From: Bacillota bacterium
GTDB lineage: Bacteria > Bacillota > Clostridia > Lachnospirales > Lachnospiraceae
Assembly (NCBI GenBank): GCA_023391695.1
Contig: JAEWAK010000052.1
Location: forward strand, 124,001-188,000
Direction: 5' to 3'
Length of the DNA stretch: 64,000 nt
Below, piece after piece: positions 17,282 to 25,264 of the stretch. The position numbers and the translations under genes are program-made. Within the stretch, counting starts at the first letter, position 1, and each line of letters opens with the position of its first letter. The notes beneath the pieces are model-generated. The model was not told the origin of the DNA. It saw nothing but the letters and a program-made list of their open reading frames with translations, and did not search any database.

Positions 17282-17310
17282 ATCTTATCACAGAAGTAAA
17301 AGAATGTCAA
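17282..17310 (-). promoter_or_regulatory. predicted promoter downstream of the regulator array
   Basis: On the minus strand this reads TTGACA (17310-17305), a 17-base spacer and TAAGAT (17287-17282). It is a good sigma-A match pointing away from the regulators towards the small ORF at 17144. Confidence 0.5.
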
Positions 17311-17528
17311 AGTAAGTTTGTTAAAAAGTATGTATGGAATAGGTTATATGTAACAGATAGGAAACGCAGGTATTGAAGTAAGGTGCAGCAATATTAATAT
17401 TTAAACAAGTAAAATATCTTTCTTTTTTTTAAAAAGTTATTGAAAGTGTAATCCGAAAGTATCAATATATATTTATATCAGGTACTTTTGGATGAGATTA
17501 GAGTGATTTTTCCAGGAAGAAGTGTATT

Positions 17529-18470
17529 TTATATTTTAAATATCTCAGGATACTCTACCCTGGCCGATTTTTCCAATTCAGATATTATATTTTCCTTATT
17601 GGATATTCTGTATAGGTATACGCTATGATCATAATTCTCTCTGGCTTCTTCATATTTGTGATCTTTATAAAGAATTTTCGATTTCATAAAAAATAAATCA
17701 GGAAGATAACGAGTGTTATATTCCTTTATAGAAAACTGAATACCTTTTTCGACATAATTGAACGCCGCCTGGATTTCGCCTTTTTCTAATAATTCATTGC
17801 TGATATTACATAATACTGCCTGGTAAATTTTCTTGCAAAATTGAGAAATCTGGAACATGGGGTAAGGGGAATTTATGTAATTAGTTTCCAAGACAGTAAG
17901 TAAGCCCAAAAGTACTTTCATGCCATTATCGTATTGCTTCATCGAAAAGTAGTTCATGCCTGTACTATTTAAAAGTGCTATACCAACATTTGAATAGGTG
18001 TTATTAGAAATATTATTTATGGTAAATTCCGGGCATTCTACCTGAATACCTTTAATGCAAAAGCCCAAAGAAGTTTTATAGTCTTCATCAATCAAAGCAG
18101 AGCAAAGCGCTTTCCCGTAATAGATATGCTGCAGATTTTGTCCGGTTTTAAAATCTTCCAGTTTCTCATATTTATTTACTGATGCTTTTAAGGTTGGCAG
18201 ATCTCCATTATCGATGGCCATATTAATTGCTTTGGTACCTTCCAGTCCTAAAATAGTATTTTTGGTAAAGTACATCTTGTAATATTCATTTAAATCCAGA
18301 TTAAATTTAATTGACAGCTGATGCAAAAGGTAGACGGAAGGTTCAGAAACTCCTTTTTCAATTCGGTATAGCTGCTTTGGAGTACAAATATTCCCGGCAA
18401 GCTTTTCTCTGGACATATTATATTTCATTCTCAATTCCTGAAGTAAAACTCCAAAATGTTCATAATTCAT
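17529..18470 (-). CDS. HTH-TPR (RRNPP-type) transcriptional regulator, paralogue 1
   Basis: A 313-residue regulator with an XRE helix-turn-helix (residues 1-65: 'EHFGVLLQELRMKYNMSREK', 'CTPKQLYRIEKGVSEPSVYL') followed by an all-helical TPR-like domain to the end ('LQHIYYGKALCSAL', 'YNYVEKG'-like repeats, 'YEEARENYDHSVYLY'). This architecture is that of PlcR, PrgX, Rgg-like and related RRNPP regulators, which bind imported signalling peptides in the TPR groove. ATG 18470 is preferred: GAGG lies nine bases upstream, while upstream TTG and ATG overlap that site. It is one of four tandem homologues. A palindrome lies ~122 bases upstream at 18607-18624. Confidence 0.85.
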   Translation of the reverse strand: MNYEHFGVLLQELRMKYNMSREKLAGNICTPKQLYRIEKGVSEPSVYLLHQLSIKFNLDLNEYYKMYFTKNTILGLEGTKAINMAIDNGDLPTLKASVNKYEKLEDFKTGQNLQHIYYGKALCSALIDEDYKTSLGFCIKGIQVECPEFTINNISNNTYSNVGIALLNSTGMNYFSMKQYDNGMKVLLGLLTVLETNYINSPYPMFQISQFCKKIYQAVLCNISNELLEKGEIQAAFNYVEKGIQFSIKEYNTRYLPDLFFMKSKILYKDHKYEEARENYDHSVYLYRISNKENIISELEKSARVEYPEIFKI

Positions 18471-18606
18471 TATAATCATCCTCAATTAATTTACAGTGTA
18501 CTTTTAGCTGCATATTAAACTTTAGTGAAATACTTCAATAAATTTAATAATATTTTATATACAAATTCTAAGTTTAATCATAAATGATTAAACCATTTCT
18601 AATTAT

Positions 18607-18624
18607 ATAGACATAAGTGTCCAT
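18607..18624. promoter_or_regulatory. 18-bp regulator box, copy 1
   Basis: ATAGAC-ATAAGT-GTCCAT is a one-mismatch version of ATGGAC-N6-GTCCAT. It lies upstream of paralogue 1. Sister copies are at 19842, 21035 and 22084. Confidence 0.6.
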
Positions 18625-18667
18625 TTACATCCAAATGTTTAGCGCTAAAATAAAAATGCAATTAATT

Positions 18668-18736
18668 ACTGGATGGCCCCCTTTAGCATAAACTACTTAG
18701 ATTAATACCGTTAATCTAAGCGGCAGTCCATCCATC
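18668..18736 (-). terminator. nested hairpin after paralogue 2
   Basis: GGATGG (18671-18676) pairs with CCATCC (18728-18733). Inside, CTTAGATTAA pairs with TTAATCTAAG around TACCG. The same structure follows paralogue 3 at 19903-19974, showing that gene, terminator and upstream region were duplicated as a block. There is no clear T-run. Confidence 0.55.
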
Positions 18737-18761
18737 AGAAAAAGCTTATTGCGTTCCAGAT

Positions 18762-19697
18762 TTATGTATACTGTTCCTTAAATATTTCAGGATAATCTGT
18801 CCTGGAAGAGTTTTCTAATTCTGCCAGTATAGTTTCTTTATTCGTTAATTTATAAAGATAAATAGAACGGTTATAGTAATCCCTGGCTTCCTGATATTTT
18901 TGTTGAAAATATAAGATTTTAAACTTCATATAGCTCAGGTCAGGAAGAAACCGTAAATTATGCATCTTTAAGGAAAATGCTATGCCTTTTTCCACATAAT
19001 TTAAAGCCTTTTCTGTTTCACCATAATCAAATAGATGTTCCCCCATATTACATAATACAACCTGATATATCTTCTGTGAAAATTGAATAGTATGGAATAG
19101 CGGATAAGGAGAATCTATTACAAAAGTCTCTAATACTGCGAAAAGTCCGGTAAGTACTTTTATGCTATTATTACACTGATCCATTGCAAAATGATTTTGA
19201 CTTGTACAGTTGAGTAAATCAATACCAACATTTGAATACATATTTTCAGAAATTTTATCAATATTAAATTCCGGGCATTCTATTCGGATACCTTTGAAGC
19301 AGTATTCTAAGGAAGTATTGTAATCCTTATCTAATAAGGCGGGGCAAAGTACTTTGCCATAATATATATGCTGAAGATTTTCCCCTTATTTAAAATCATC
19401 CAGCTTATCATATTTCTCAATCTCAGATCTTAGTAATGACCTGTTATTATTTTCAATAGCAGCATTAATAGAAATCCTACCGGGTATTGCTTGTAAAGTG
19501 CATCTTGTAATATTCATTTAAATCCAGATTAAACTTAATTGACAGCTCTTGCAAAAGGTAGATGGAAGGTTCGGAACTCCTTTTTCAATACGGTATAGCT
19601 GCTTTAGAGTACAAATGTTTTCGGCAAGCTTTTCCCTGGACATATTATATTTCATTCTTAATTCCTGAAGTAAAACTCCAAAATGTTCATAATTCAT
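18762..19697 (-). pseudogene. HTH-TPR regulator, paralogue 2, inactivated
   Basis: Nearly the full length of a paralogue can be followed against its neighbours, but it is broken. A single-base loss after 'YRIEKGV' shifts the frame, so the HTH piece ends in unrelated residues. About 14 bases are lost where neighbours read 'VGLEGVKSINAAI'. A Lys codon has become TAA in the segment equivalent to 'DDFKKGENL'. The C-terminal 159 residues from 19241 remain open but would lack the DNA-binding domain. It is closest to paralogue 3 (20000-20950), with which it shares terminator and upstream box. It is a recent duplicate now decaying. Confidence 0.88.
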
Positions 19698-19841
19698 TAT
19701 AATCATCCTCAATTAATTTTTAACGTACCTTTAGCCTGCGTATTAAAACCATAGTGAAAATACTTTCAATAAATTTAATAATAATTTATATATGAATTCC
19801 AGGTTTACTCATAATAATGGAACCATTTCTATAGCTATTGT

Positions 19842-19859
19842 ATAGACATAAGTGTCCAT
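19842..19859. promoter_or_regulatory. 18-bp regulator box, copy 2
   Basis: ATAGAC-ATAAGT-GTCCAT, identical in its 18 bases to copy 1, upstream of the inactivated paralogue 2. Confidence 0.55.
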
Positions 19860-19902
19860 TTACATCCAAATTGATTATTGATAAAATAAAAATGAAATAA
19901 TT

Positions 19903-19974
19903 ACTGGATGGTCCCCCCCTTAGTATAAACCGCTTAGATTAATAACCGTTAATCTAAGCGGCAGTCCATCCGTT
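19903..19974 (-). terminator. nested hairpin after paralogue 3
   Basis: CCGCTTAGATTAA (19930-19942) pairs perfectly with TTAATCTAAGCGG (19949-19961). Outer GGATGG (19906-19911) pairs with CCATCC (19966-19971). It should end the paralogue 3 transcript. Confidence 0.6.
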
Positions 19975-19999
19975 AGAAAAAGCTTATTGCGTTCCTGAT

Positions 20000-20950
20000 C
20001 TATGTATACTGTTCCTTAAATATTTCAGGATAAACTATCCTTGAAGAGTTTTCTAATTCTGCCAGTGTAGTTTCCTTATTCGTTAATTTATAAAGATAAA
20101 CGGAACGGTTGTAGTATTCCCTGGCTTCATCATATTTTTGTTCAAAATATAAGATTTTAAATTTAATAAAGAACAGGTCGGGAAGAAACCGTAAATTACA
20201 TACCTTTAAGGAAAATGCTATACCATTTTCCACATAATTTAAAGCCTTTTTTATTTCACCGTGATCAAATAAATGTTCCCCCATATTACATAATACAGCC
20301 TGATATACCTTCTGTGAAAATTGAGAGGCCTGAAACAGCGGATAAGGGGGCTCTATTATATAAGTCTCTAATACTGTGAGAAGTCCGGTAAGTATCTTCA
20401 TACCGTTATTATACTGATTCACTGCAAAATAATTTTGACTTATACAGTTGAGTAAAGCGATACCAACATTTGAATACATACTTTCAGAAATTTTATCAAT
20501 ATTAAATACCGGGCATTCTATTCGGATGCCTTTGAAACAGTGTTCTAAGGAAGTATTGTAATCATTATCTAATAAGGCTGAGCAAAGTGCTTTGCCATAA
20601 TATATATGCTGGAGGTTTTCCCCTTTTTTAAAGTCATCCAGCTTTTCATATTTTTCAACCGTAGATTTTAGTAATAAATTGTTACCACTTTCAATAGCGG
20701 CATTAATAGATTTAACTCCCTCCAATCCTACCAGGGTGTTGCTGATAAAATGCATCTTGTAATATTCATTTAAATCCAGATTAAATTTAAGAGACAGTTG
20801 ATGCAAAAGGTAGATGGAAGGTTCGGAAACTCCTTTTTCAATCCGATATAGCTGTTTTGGAGTACAGATATTTTCGGCAAGTTTTTCCCTTGACATATTA
20901 TAATTCATTCTTAATTCCTGAAGTAAAATACCAAAATGTTCATATTGCAT
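20000..20950 (-). CDS. HTH-TPR (RRNPP-type) transcriptional regulator, paralogue 3
   Basis: An intact 316-residue regulator with an XRE helix-turn-helix in residues 1-65 ('YEHFGILLQELRMNYNMSRE', 'CTPKQLYRIEKGVSEPSIYL') and a TPR-type helical array after it. The array holds 'YYGKALCSALLDNDYNTSLE', 'MYSNVGIALLNC' and 'YFEQKYDEAREYYNRSVYLY'. It starts at ATG 20948-20950 behind AAAAGGTGAATAG. Its own promoter region carries a perfect 18-bp palindrome (21035-21052), so autoregulation is likely. By family analogy the TPR part binds a short peptide imported by an oligopeptide permease; no Opp genes lie in this window. Confidence 0.87.
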   Translation of the reverse strand: MQYEHFGILLQELRMNYNMSREKLAENICTPKQLYRIEKGVSEPSIYLLHQLSLKFNLDLNEYYKMHFISNTLVGLEGVKSINAAIESGNNLLLKSTVEKYEKLDDFKKGENLQHIYYGKALCSALLDNDYNTSLEHCFKGIRIECPVFNIDKISESMYSNVGIALLNCISQNYFAVNQYNNGMKILTGLLTVLETYIIEPPYPLFQASQFSQKVYQAVLCNMGEHLFDHGEIKKALNYVENGIAFSLKVCNLRFLPDLFFIKFKILYFEQKYDEAREYYNRSVYLYKLTNKETTLAELENSSRIVYPEIFKEQYT

Positions 20951-21034
20951 TTTCTATTCACCTTTTGGAAAAACATTTCTTTAGAATATTTAAAGTTACT
21001 TATAATTATTATAACCTTTTTGGATAATTTTCAT

Positions 21035-21052
21035 ATGGACATATATGTCCAT
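21035..21052. promoter_or_regulatory. 18-bp regulator box, copy 3 (perfect palindrome)
   Basis: ATGGACATATATGTCCAT is a perfect 18-bp palindrome lying 85 bases upstream of the start of paralogue 3. It is the best copy of the ATGGAC-N6-GTCCAT box. Confidence 0.7.
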
Positions 21053-21121
21053 TTACAATTGAATCGATTATTGATATACTAAAAATGTAAATTATTAACT
21101 TAGATAGAACCGGAAAGCAAA

Positions 21122-22063
21122 CTATTCCGTAAACAATTCAGGATAGTCTGATTTGGCCAGATTTTCCAAATCAGATATTTCATTCGTTTTATTGGTTATT
21201 TTATATAGATAAATAGTACGGTTATAATATTCCCTGGCTTCTTCATAATTTTGCTCCTTATAAAGAATTCGGAATTTCATTAATAGTAAATCAGGGAGAA
21301 AACGTAAGTTGTTCTCTTTTACGGAAAATTGAATACCTTTATCCACATAAAGTAAAGAATTTTTAATTTCGCCATTATCCAGTAAAGCAGCACTGATATT
21401 ACATAATACAACCTGATATATTTTCTTAGAAAATTGAGAGGCCTGGAACATGGGGTACGGGGAAGTCAGAATATAGGTTTCTAATACATGCAGCAATTTA
21501 AAAAGGACCTTCATTCCATTATTGAACTCATTCATTGCAAAGTAATTTTGGCTGATACAATTTAATAGTGCAATGCCAACGTTGGAATAGGTATTTTTAT
21601 GTATTTTATTTAAACTGAATTCAGGATATTCAATTTGTATACCTTTAAAGCAGTAATCCAGGGAAGTTTCGTAATCATTATCCAAAAGGGCGGAACAAAG
21701 TGCTTTACCGTAGTATATATGCTGTAGATTTCCTCCCTTTTTAAATTCTTCCAGTTTTTCATATTTATCAACTAAGGACTTTAGTAATGGTAAATTTCCG
21801 CTTTCTAAAGCTGCATTAATGGTCTGGACTCCTTCCAATCCAACTATGGTATTGTTGGAAAAGTACATTTTAAAATATTCATTTAAGTCCATATTAAATT
21901 TGATCGATAATTGGTTGATTAAATATAAGGAAGGTTCGTATACCCCTTTTTCAATACGATATATTTGTTTTGGAGTACAGATATCCTGAGCCAGCTGCTC
22001 TCTGGTCATATTCCGTGACAGTCTTAATTCTCTTAGAAATTCACCAAAATGTTCATAGTTCAT
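21122..22063 (-). CDS. HTH-TPR (RRNPP-type) transcriptional regulator, paralogue 4
   Basis: A 313-residue regulator, the most diverged of the intact copies, with an XRE domain ('YEHFGEFLRELRLSRNMTRE', 'CTPKQIYRIEKGVYEPSLYL') and a C-terminal TPR array ('LYVDKGIQFSVKENNLRFLP', 'YKEQNYEEAREYYNRTIYLY'). ATG 22063 follows AGGTG with a seven-base spacer and is preferred over TTG 22069. It is divergent from a 52-residue secreted-peptide gene, with the shared 18-bp box at 22084-22101 between them. This head-to-head layout makes it the best candidate receptor for that peptide. Confidence 0.88.
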   Translation of the reverse strand: MNYEHFGEFLRELRLSRNMTREQLAQDICTPKQIYRIEKGVYEPSLYLINQLSIKFNMDLNEYFKMYFSNNTIVGLEGVQTINAALESGNLPLLKSLVDKYEKLEEFKKGGNLQHIYYGKALCSALLDNDYETSLDYCFKGIQIEYPEFSLNKIHKNTYSNVGIALLNCISQNYFAMNEFNNGMKVLFKLLHVLETYILTSPYPMFQASQFSKKIYQVVLCNISAALLDNGEIKNSLLYVDKGIQFSVKENNLRFLPDLLLMKFRILYKEQNYEEAREYYNRTIYLYKITNKTNEISDLENLAKSDYPELFTE

Positions 22064-22083
22064 CGGCAATCACCTGACTTTTA

Positions 22084-22101
22084 ATGGACGCAAGCGTCCA
22101 T
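22084..22101. promoter_or_regulatory. 18-bp regulator box, copy 4, in divergent promoter
   Basis: ATGGACGC-AA-GCGTCCAT is a perfect palindrome. It abuts the -35 position of the peptide promoter and lies about 20 bases from the start of paralogue 4, a position suited to activating the peptide gene and repressing the regulator gene. Confidence 0.7.
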
Positions 22102-22129
22102 TTATTCATTTTCAATTTAATGTTATAAT
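22101..22129 (+). promoter_or_regulatory. promoter of the secreted-peptide gene
   Basis: TATAAT (22124-22129) has a weak -35 hexamer, TTTATT (22101-22106), 17 bases upstream. A poor -35 next to a regulator box is typical of an activator-dependent promoter. Confidence 0.55.
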
Positions 22130-22161
22130 TTAGTTACAAATTGAAAAAAGAGGATAAGAAT

Positions 22162-22320
22162 TTGAGAAAATTAATTGTGAAAATGTGTTATTTTCTGTCA
22201 TTACTTATTATCGCTTTAACAATTTCAAATGTAACTTTACCATCTAGCTCAAATGCAAGCCCTAATACAATATCAGCAGGGCATGTTAGAATTCAAATTT
22301 GGGTAGTTGAAACTAACTAA
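22162..22320 (+). CDS. secreted pro-peptide, candidate signalling peptide
   Basis: A 52-residue frame from TTG 22162 to TAA 22320, with AGAGGAT about eight bases upstream. The N-terminus 'MRKLIVKMCYFLSLLIIALT' is a signal peptide: basic start, then hydrophobic core. A signal-peptidase site is likely after 'PSSSNA', leaving a ~20-residue tail that begins 'SPNTISAGHV' and ends 'IQIWVVETN'. PlcR-PapR and NprR-NprX systems use pro-peptides of this size, encoded next to the regulator and trimmed outside the cell. Here it is divergent from paralogue 4, with a shared palindrome. A hairpin follows the stop. The coding call is supported by context; the signalling role is inferred. Confidence 0.7.
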   Translation: MRKLIVKMCYFLSLLIIALTISNVTLPSSSNASPNTISAGHVRIQIWVVETN

Positions 22321-22325
22321 TACCA

Positions 22326-22368
22326 TATTATAACATACCATGCATAAAGATTCAAATATGTTATAATA
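22326..22368 (+). terminator. 12-bp hairpin after the pro-peptide gene
   Basis: TATTATAACATA (22326-22337) pairs perfectly with TATGTTATAATA (22357-22368), six bases after the peptide stop. There is no T-run, but the position suits a terminator or RNA stabiliser. Confidence 0.55.
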
Positions 22369-22604
22369 AAACTTTACAGAATCTGCTAAAAACTGCTGAA
22401 AATTCTTTTGTTACAAAAATAACTATTAAGGAAAGGAGAAATCAAAAGAAGATTATACCTTTTGTTGCTCATTTAGAAAAATTTAAATCTAAGGACAAGT
22501 ACATATTAAAATGCTCTTAAGCTTATTTCAGGTAAATTTAATTAAAAATTTTATTAAAACTTTGAGGGGAGTTCACATAAAATTTTTACTATGAGTAGTC
22601 CAAA

Positions 22605-22690
22605 TGATACTAGCAAAGCTGCCGAAAGGCAGTGCCGCAAAACTATAGGGCCTAAACCGGACAGGTATGGCAGCCAGCTGCGATATGGTC
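22605..22690 (+). ncRNA. c-di-GMP-I riboswitch (GEMM-I)
   Basis: The stretch matches the class I cyclic di-GMP aptamer in order: ACTAGCAAAG, a hairpin CTGCC-GAAA-GGCAG (the tetraloop), then CCGCAAAAC, GGGCCTAAACC and GGTATGGCAGCC. The conserved CGCAAA, the CTAAACC segment and the GAAA tetraloop are all present. It lies about 75 bases before a c-di-GMP phosphodiesterase gene on the same strand. No obvious terminator stem follows, so translation control is more likely. Confidence 0.85.
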
Positions 22691-22765
22691 AGCGTAATTT
22701 TAATTGAAATAAAAACTTAAGCTTTAACTAGTTCCTGCTTGGGTTTATGTGAAGTGAGGTTATTT

Positions 22766-24493
22766 ATGGACAAAAGAAAAAACAGTCCGGCGGTGGATGC
22801 AGGTGAATGTGAATTACACTGCAGGGTTCGGGAACGTTACGCCTTACTGATTGAGCAGGCTGACACATTTGTCTTTGATTTAGATCTGCTTAACCATGAT
22901 ATATATGTTTCGGATAATTTTATTGTACAGACCGGTGTTGAATACCGCAAGAGGGCAATTTTAAGACAGTTGATTTCCTTAAAAGATATTCACCCCGATG
23001 ATGTGGACAAGTTTAAGAGTTATTTAAGCCCTGGAAAAGAGGGGATAAGGGAAGGAATTAAGAGTGATTCCTTAACTTACCGGAGAAAAAACCAGGAAGG
23101 TAAATATGTCTGGATTCGCAGCAGTAAAAAGGATATTTATGATGAGAACGGCAGGTTAGTTCGGGTGTTGGGGATGGCACAGGACGTAAGTGCAGAGATG
23201 GAACAATTTGAAAAGTTAAAAAGCCAGGCAGAGAGGGATATCCTGACGGATATCCCTAATTTGGCGAAATTCACTGTTGATGCGGAAGAAATTATACGTG
23301 GCAATAAGGGCAGAACTTATGCAGTCGTCGTATTTGACATAGATAAGTTTCAGGTTATTAATGATTTATACGGCTCAAAAGCAGGGGATGGGGTATTAAG
23401 ACATATTGGATACATTTTGAGTTATAAAATCGGACAGTCCAGTTTATACTGCCGTATGTATGCCGATAACTTTGCCATTTTGATGCAGTATGAAAATGAT
23501 TCGGATTTTAGCGCCATAGCAGATTTATTAGAGGAAGAGATCAATCACTATCCATTAAATTTAAGAGTGATGCTGTCTTTTGGGGTATGCAGGGCAGAGG
23601 GTGAAACAGATATTATTACATTATGTGACCGTGCCGTTTTAGCAAAAAAGACCATTAAGGGCAATGTTATAAAATTGATTGCATATTATGATGAAACCTT
23701 AAGACAGCGTAGCATTGAAGTTAGGGATATTGAAAATGAAATGAACCTGGCTCTGGAGAATGGGGAGTTTGAAATGTATCTCCAGCCTAAGGTCTCAATC
23801 GCAACAACGGAGGTTGTGGGTGCTGAGGCTTTGGCAAGGTGGGTCCATCCTTTAAAAGGAATCATCCTGCCTGACCGGTTTATTCCACTGTTTGAAAAGA
23901 ACGGTTTTATCGTAAAGTTAGATTATCTTATTTGGGAAAAAGCCTTTGCCACATTAAGAAAGTGGATCGACGAGGGCTATCCGCCCATACCGATTTCAGT
24001 TAATGTATCCCGCATACATATTCATAATTCCAATGTTGTTCAGCAGTTCATCCTGATGGCGGAAAAGTATAAGGTCCCAAGGAATCTGATTGAACTGGAA
24101 CTTACCGAAACGGTTTTCTTAAATAATTTAGATGAACTGTCCCATTTGGTCCACTCTTTGAAAACAGAAGGGTTTGTCCTTTCCATGGACGATTTTGGGT
24201 CAGGCTATTCCTCCCTGAATATGTTAAAAGATGTTCCGGTGGATATCATTAAAATTGACCGGGGATTCTTAAATGAAATAGTTGCCACGGAAAGAGGTAA
24301 AACGGTTATCCAATATACCATTGCAATGGCCAAAAAGTTAAATATTGATGTAATTGCGGAAGGTGTTGAAAATTTTGTGCAGGCTGAATTCCTTTATAGA
24401 GCCGGCTGTGAAACTGCCCAGGGATATTTTTATTCCAAACCGTTACCCGTTAAAAAATTTGAACAGTATACATTTGGTTATTATAACGAATAA
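22766..24493 (+). CDS. PAS-GGDEF(degenerate)-EAL c-di-GMP phosphodiesterase
   Basis: A 575-residue signalling protein. A PAS-like sensor with a PAC motif lies at ~20-140 ('YVWIRSSKKDIYDENGRLVRVL'-type region). A GGDEF domain (~150-300) has the active loop replaced by 'YADNF', so cyclase activity is unlikely. An EAL domain (~310-565) keeps 'EALARW', 'ELTETVF', 'DDFGSGYSSL', 'KIDRGF' and 'IAEGVE', all needed for hydrolysis of c-di-GMP to pGpG. No membrane segments. ATG 22766 after GTGAGG is preferred over TTG 22739. The upstream c-di-GMP riboswitch closes a feedback loop. Probable role: lowering c-di-GMP to adjust motility or biofilm. Confidence 0.9.
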   Translation: MDKRKNSPAVDAGECELHCRVRERYALLIEQADTFVFDLDLLNHDIYVSDNFIVQTGVEYRKRAILRQLISLKDIHPDDVDKFKSYLSPGKEGIREGIKSDSLTYRRKNQEGKYVWIRSSKKDIYDENGRLVRVLGMAQDVSAEMEQFEKLKSQAERDILTDIPNLAKFTVDAEEIIRGNKGRTYAVVVFDIDKFQVINDLYGSKAGDGVLRHIGYILSYKIGQSSLYCRMYADNFAILMQYENDSDFSAIADLLEEEINHYPLNLRVMLSFGVCRAEGETDIITLCDRAVLAKKTIKGNVIKLIAYYDETLRQRSIEVRDIENEMNLALENGEFEMYLQPKVSIATTEVVGAEALARWVHPLKGIILPDRFIPLFEKNGFIVKLDYLIWEKAFATLRKWIDEGYPPIPISVNVSRIHIHNSNVVQQFILMAEKYKVPRNLIELELTETVFLNNLDELSHLVHSLKTEGFVLSMDDFGSGYSSLNMLKDVPVDIIKIDRGFLNEIVATERGKTVIQYTIAMAKKLNIDVIAEGVENFVQAEFLYRAGCETAQGYFYSKPLPVKKFEQYTFGYYNE

Positions 24494-24597
24494 TGTGGTT
24501 ATTCAGTTATATCAGTTCTTTCGGACAACGCATATGAGCGTATCTTTTAGACTCTTTTACCGGGGCAATTGAATCGAACCAATATTATAATATATTG

Positions 24598-24642
24598 GAC
24601 ACATATCCTATGCGGTTAGCGGCTGGAATATGTGTCTTTTTT
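24598..24642 (+). terminator. terminator after the EAL gene
   Basis: GACACATAT (24598-24606) pairs with ATATGTGTC (24628-24636) and is followed by TTTTTT. Confidence 0.8.
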
Positions 24643-24654
24643 ATGATTGTTGTA

Positions 24655-24681
24655 ACCTTATAAAAGCAGTTTCATAAAATA
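24655..24681 (+). promoter_or_regulatory. possible mother-cell (sigma-K/E) promoter of cotJ
   Basis: AC at 24655-24656, 16 bases, then CATAAAATA (24673-24681) fits the sigma-K pattern AC-N16-CATAnnnTA. It lies 30 bases before cotJA. Sigma-E and sigma-K promoters are hard to tell apart by eye. Confidence 0.4.
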
Positions 24682-24710
24682 ATGTATAAATAATAAAGGA
24701 GATTTACTCA

Positions 24711-25007
24711 ATGGAAAACTACAGACGTCCCATGTACTCCCGTTATAACAGAAATATGGGTTCTTATCAAAATCCCCAATGCGGCTGTACTCCGGTCTTA
24801 GAAGCTGGTACCGAACGTTGTGAAAAAGAGGAATATGATAAATGTATTGATAAATTACCATTGGCAATGGCTTATGTACCTTTCCAGAAATGGAGAAAGG
24901 TTCTTGACGCATCGGCAGGTTTGACCGCCGGAACCATATTTGAGGAACTATACAAACCCTGGTATGGTGATAAGGGTATGTGCGGAATGAGAGGTGATAG
25001 GTCATGA
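24711..25007 (+). CDS. cotJA: spore coat-associated protein CotJA
   Basis: A 98-residue protein whose C-terminal half carries the CotJA core 'LPLAMAYVPFQKWRKVLDAS' and 'GLTAGTIFEELYKPWYGDKG'. The N-terminal half is rich in Arg, Tyr and Asn, with 'QCGCTPVLEAGTE'. In Bacillus subtilis, CotJA with CotJB and CotJC forms an inner-coat complex made in the mother cell. ATG 24711 follows AAAGGAG. It overlaps cotJB by four bases. First gene of cotJABC; the last is split by an inserted element. Confidence 0.92.
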   Translation: MENYRRPMYSRYNRNMGSYQNPQCGCTPVLEAGTERCEKEEYDKCIDKLPLAMAYVPFQKWRKVLDASAGLTAGTIFEELYKPWYGDKGMCGMRGDRS

Positions 25008-25261
25008 CAGGTAAAAGCCGTGAACAATTAATGTGCATCATCACAGAAGCAAGTTTTGCCCTTGATGATGTTAAATTATTTCTGGACACCCATCCCTGTG
25101 ACAAGGAAGCCCTGGAGTATTATCAAAAATACAGGCAGATCCGAAAAGAAGCTATGAAAGAATACAGAGACTGCTATGGCCCTATATCCGCTTATGATGT
25201 TGCAGAGTCAAATGTATGGACCTGGATTGACTCACCGTGGCCTTGGGAAGGAGCGTGCTGA
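25004..25261 (+). CDS. cotJB: spore coat protein CotJB
   Basis: An 85-residue protein matching CotJB: 'REQLMCIITEASFALDDVKL', 'FLDTHPCDKEALEYYQKYR' and the aromatic C-terminus 'SAYDVAESNVWTWIDSPWPW'. It starts within the cotJA stop (ATGA overlap) after GAGGTGAT and ends 3 bases before the cotJC start. It is a partner of CotJA and CotJC in the spore coat. Confidence 0.93.
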   Translation: MTGKSREQLMCIITEASFALDDVKLFLDTHPCDKEALEYYQKYRQIRKEAMKEYRDCYGPISAYDVAESNVWTWIDSPWPWEGAC

Positions 25262-25264
25262 TTT

